From: Persephonella sp964519345
GTDB taxonomy: Bacteria; Aquificota; Aquificia; Aquificales; Hydrogenothermaceae
Direction of reading: 5' to 3'
Length of the DNA: 49,286 nucleotides
Assembly: GCA_964519345.1 (NCBI GenBank)
Contig: CAZFKX010000012.1
Coordinates: 1 to 49,286 of the forward strand
Part shown: positions 48,856 to 49,286 of the stretch, piece after piece
Position numbering within the stretch: the stretch's first letter is position 1
How the letters are laid out: the number at the start of each line of letters is the position of its first letter
Position numbers and translations under genes: made by a program
Notes under the pieces: generated by a model
Database searches by the model: none
Seen by the model: only the letters and a program-made list of their open reading frames with translations
Told to the model about the DNA's origin: nothing

Positions 48856-48929
48856 GGAGGGTGTAGCTCAGTCGGCAGAGCACAAGGTTGTGGCCCTTGG
48901 GGTCGCGGGTTCAAGTCCCGTCACCCTCC
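48856..48929 (+). tRNA. tRNA-His (anticodon GTG)
   Basis: Cloverleaf with the histidine-specific extra G-1 (48856) opposite C73 (48929), acceptor GAGGGTG/CACCCTC, D-stem GCTC/GAGC, anticodon stem CAAGG/CCTTG with loop TTGTGGC and anticodon GTG, and T-loop TTCAAGT. CCA is not encoded: CTCC follows. The gene ends just before a repeat-bearing region. Confidence 0.95.
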
Positions 48930-48963
48930 CTCCCTGTATTGAATTTATAAGAATATTTTGTAG

Positions 48964-49024
48964 TTTTTCAGAAAAAATGAGACTTTTTCATATAAGTTGA
49001 GACTCTTTTCAAATGAATTGAGAC
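48964..49024 (+). repeat. Three tandem 20-21-bp direct repeats (TTTTTCA...TGAGAC)
   Basis: Units at 48964-48983, 48984-49003 and 49004-49024, each starting with (T)CTTTTCA or TTTTTCA and ending in TGAGAC; a fourth GAGACT occurs at 49039-49044. The spacing is close to two DNA helical turns. Serial repeats of this size are seen at the ends of IS21-type insertion sequences and as binding sites of regulators; neither can be decided here. Between tRNA-His and the repeats (48930-48963) I see nothing. Confidence 0.7.
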
Positions 49025-49028
49025 TGTA

Positions 49029-49286
49029 ATGGAAAACAGAGACTACACTCTACTTTTTGCAGATGAATTATATCTTCCATCTAAACTTCGTGGATTTGTA
49101 AATGGATATTTTGTTAAAAGATTTAGTGCTGACAATAAAGAAAATATATTCGGTGAAGATGCAGAACTGCTTAAAATACCCATTCCAAGCTATTATTTTG
49201 ATGAATTAAATTTAAAATTTTTATTGTATAACCATAGGGATTTTCCATATTTTTCAATACTAAAAGATTATTCTGAGCAAATGATA
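49029..49286 (+). CDS. Partial unknown gene, runs off the window
   Basis: An open frame of 86 codons starts at ATG 49029 (MENRDYTLLFADELYLPS) and continues without a stop to the last base, so only the N-terminus is visible. It is soluble, rich in Phe, Tyr, Leu and Asp/Glu, without signal peptide, helix-turn-helix or catalytic motif that I can name. It does not look like an IstA or IS200-type transposase start. No ribosome-binding site is clear, since the tandem repeats take up the leader (GACTGTA before the ATG). Its place after a tRNA gene makes a horizontally acquired gene possible. Confidence 0.5.
   Translation, partial: MENRDYTLLFADELYLPSKLRGFVNGYFVKRFSADNKENIFGEDAELLKIPIPSYYFDELNLKFLLYNHRDFPYFSILKDYSEQMI

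Noticed and set aside
48964..49024. CRISPR array
   Set aside because: The units are contiguous with no spacers and only three in number; they are simple direct repeats and no cas gene is seen.
49029..49286. IstA-type transposase start after the repeats
   Set aside because: The visible 86 residues lack the N-terminal helix-turn-helix expected for IstA, so I leave the gene unnamed.

Overview
The window looks like chromosomal DNA from a thermophilic, Gram-negative, respiring bacterium of the Aquificota, most likely a Persephonella-like member of the Hydrogenothermaceae. This is inferred from an AT-rich genome, lipid A and lipoprotein genes (lpxK, lolA, lnt), a TtuA/TtuB pair of the kind that thermophiles use to thiolate tRNA, many c-type cytochromes and a complete clade II nitrous oxide reductase operon. 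Genus is inference only. No phage, CRISPR array or complete insertion sequence is visible.

Layout. 1-6.4 kb (minus): lepA, then a tight operon of small genes (membrane protein, cupin, two unknowns, TlpA-like thioredoxin), lolA, a thioredoxin-TPR protein, and ttuB-ttuA. 6.5-10.3 kb (minus): an ATP-grasp ligase, a gamma-glutamyltransferase-like enzyme and an N-formylglutamate amidohydrolase-like enzyme fused into one translational unit, preceded by a Nudix hydrolase. 10.4-21.4 kb: the denitrification island. It holds three related monohaem cytochromes c, a Crp/Fnr regulator, nosZ, a NosB-like membrane protein, nosL, nosD, nosF and nosY, then the copper chaperones PCuAC and SCO1 and an OprC/NosA-like outer-membrane copper receptor. 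Four FNR-type boxes (TTGAT-N4-ATCAA-like) lie in the three control regions, and the regulator carries the ExxSR recognition helix that reads this half-site. The island thus provides copper entry (OprC-like), periplasmic copper handling (PCuAC, SCO1, NosL), cluster assembly (NosDFY), enzyme (NosZ), electron donors (cytochromes) and control.

21.5-27.5 kb: diguanylate cyclase, lpxK, scpA, a ClC channel with CBS domains, a stand-alone TrkA-N domain and a radical SAM protein. 27.6-33.4 kb: the least familiar region. It has an OprB-like porin, a 65-aa protein, a secreted FMN-binding protein, two tandem paralogous four-helix membrane proteins, a converging ApbE flavin transferase, a second porin and a lipoprotein with one CxxCH. 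Both promoters carry the same motif (ATTGAGATYAAAT) just after the -10 box, one as a perfect 19-bp palindrome of 7-1-7 type. I read it as a co-regulated, flavinylated extracytoplasmic redox system, possibly for metal acquisition.

33.4-37.5 kb (minus): tyrA, a double UspA protein, a cation diffusion facilitator with a NifX-like tail, and carA. 37.5-46.1 kb (plus): ispE, tRNA-Gln, then the housekeeping run prs-rplY-pth-rpsF-ssb-rpsR-rplI, a strong terminator, dnaB, an MlaE permease, a small secreted protein, pfkA and spoVG. 46.1-49.3 kb: a DUF481 outer-membrane protein, a ferredoxin with three cysteines, lnt, tRNA-His, and then three 20-21-bp direct repeats before an unrecognised gene that runs off the end of the window.
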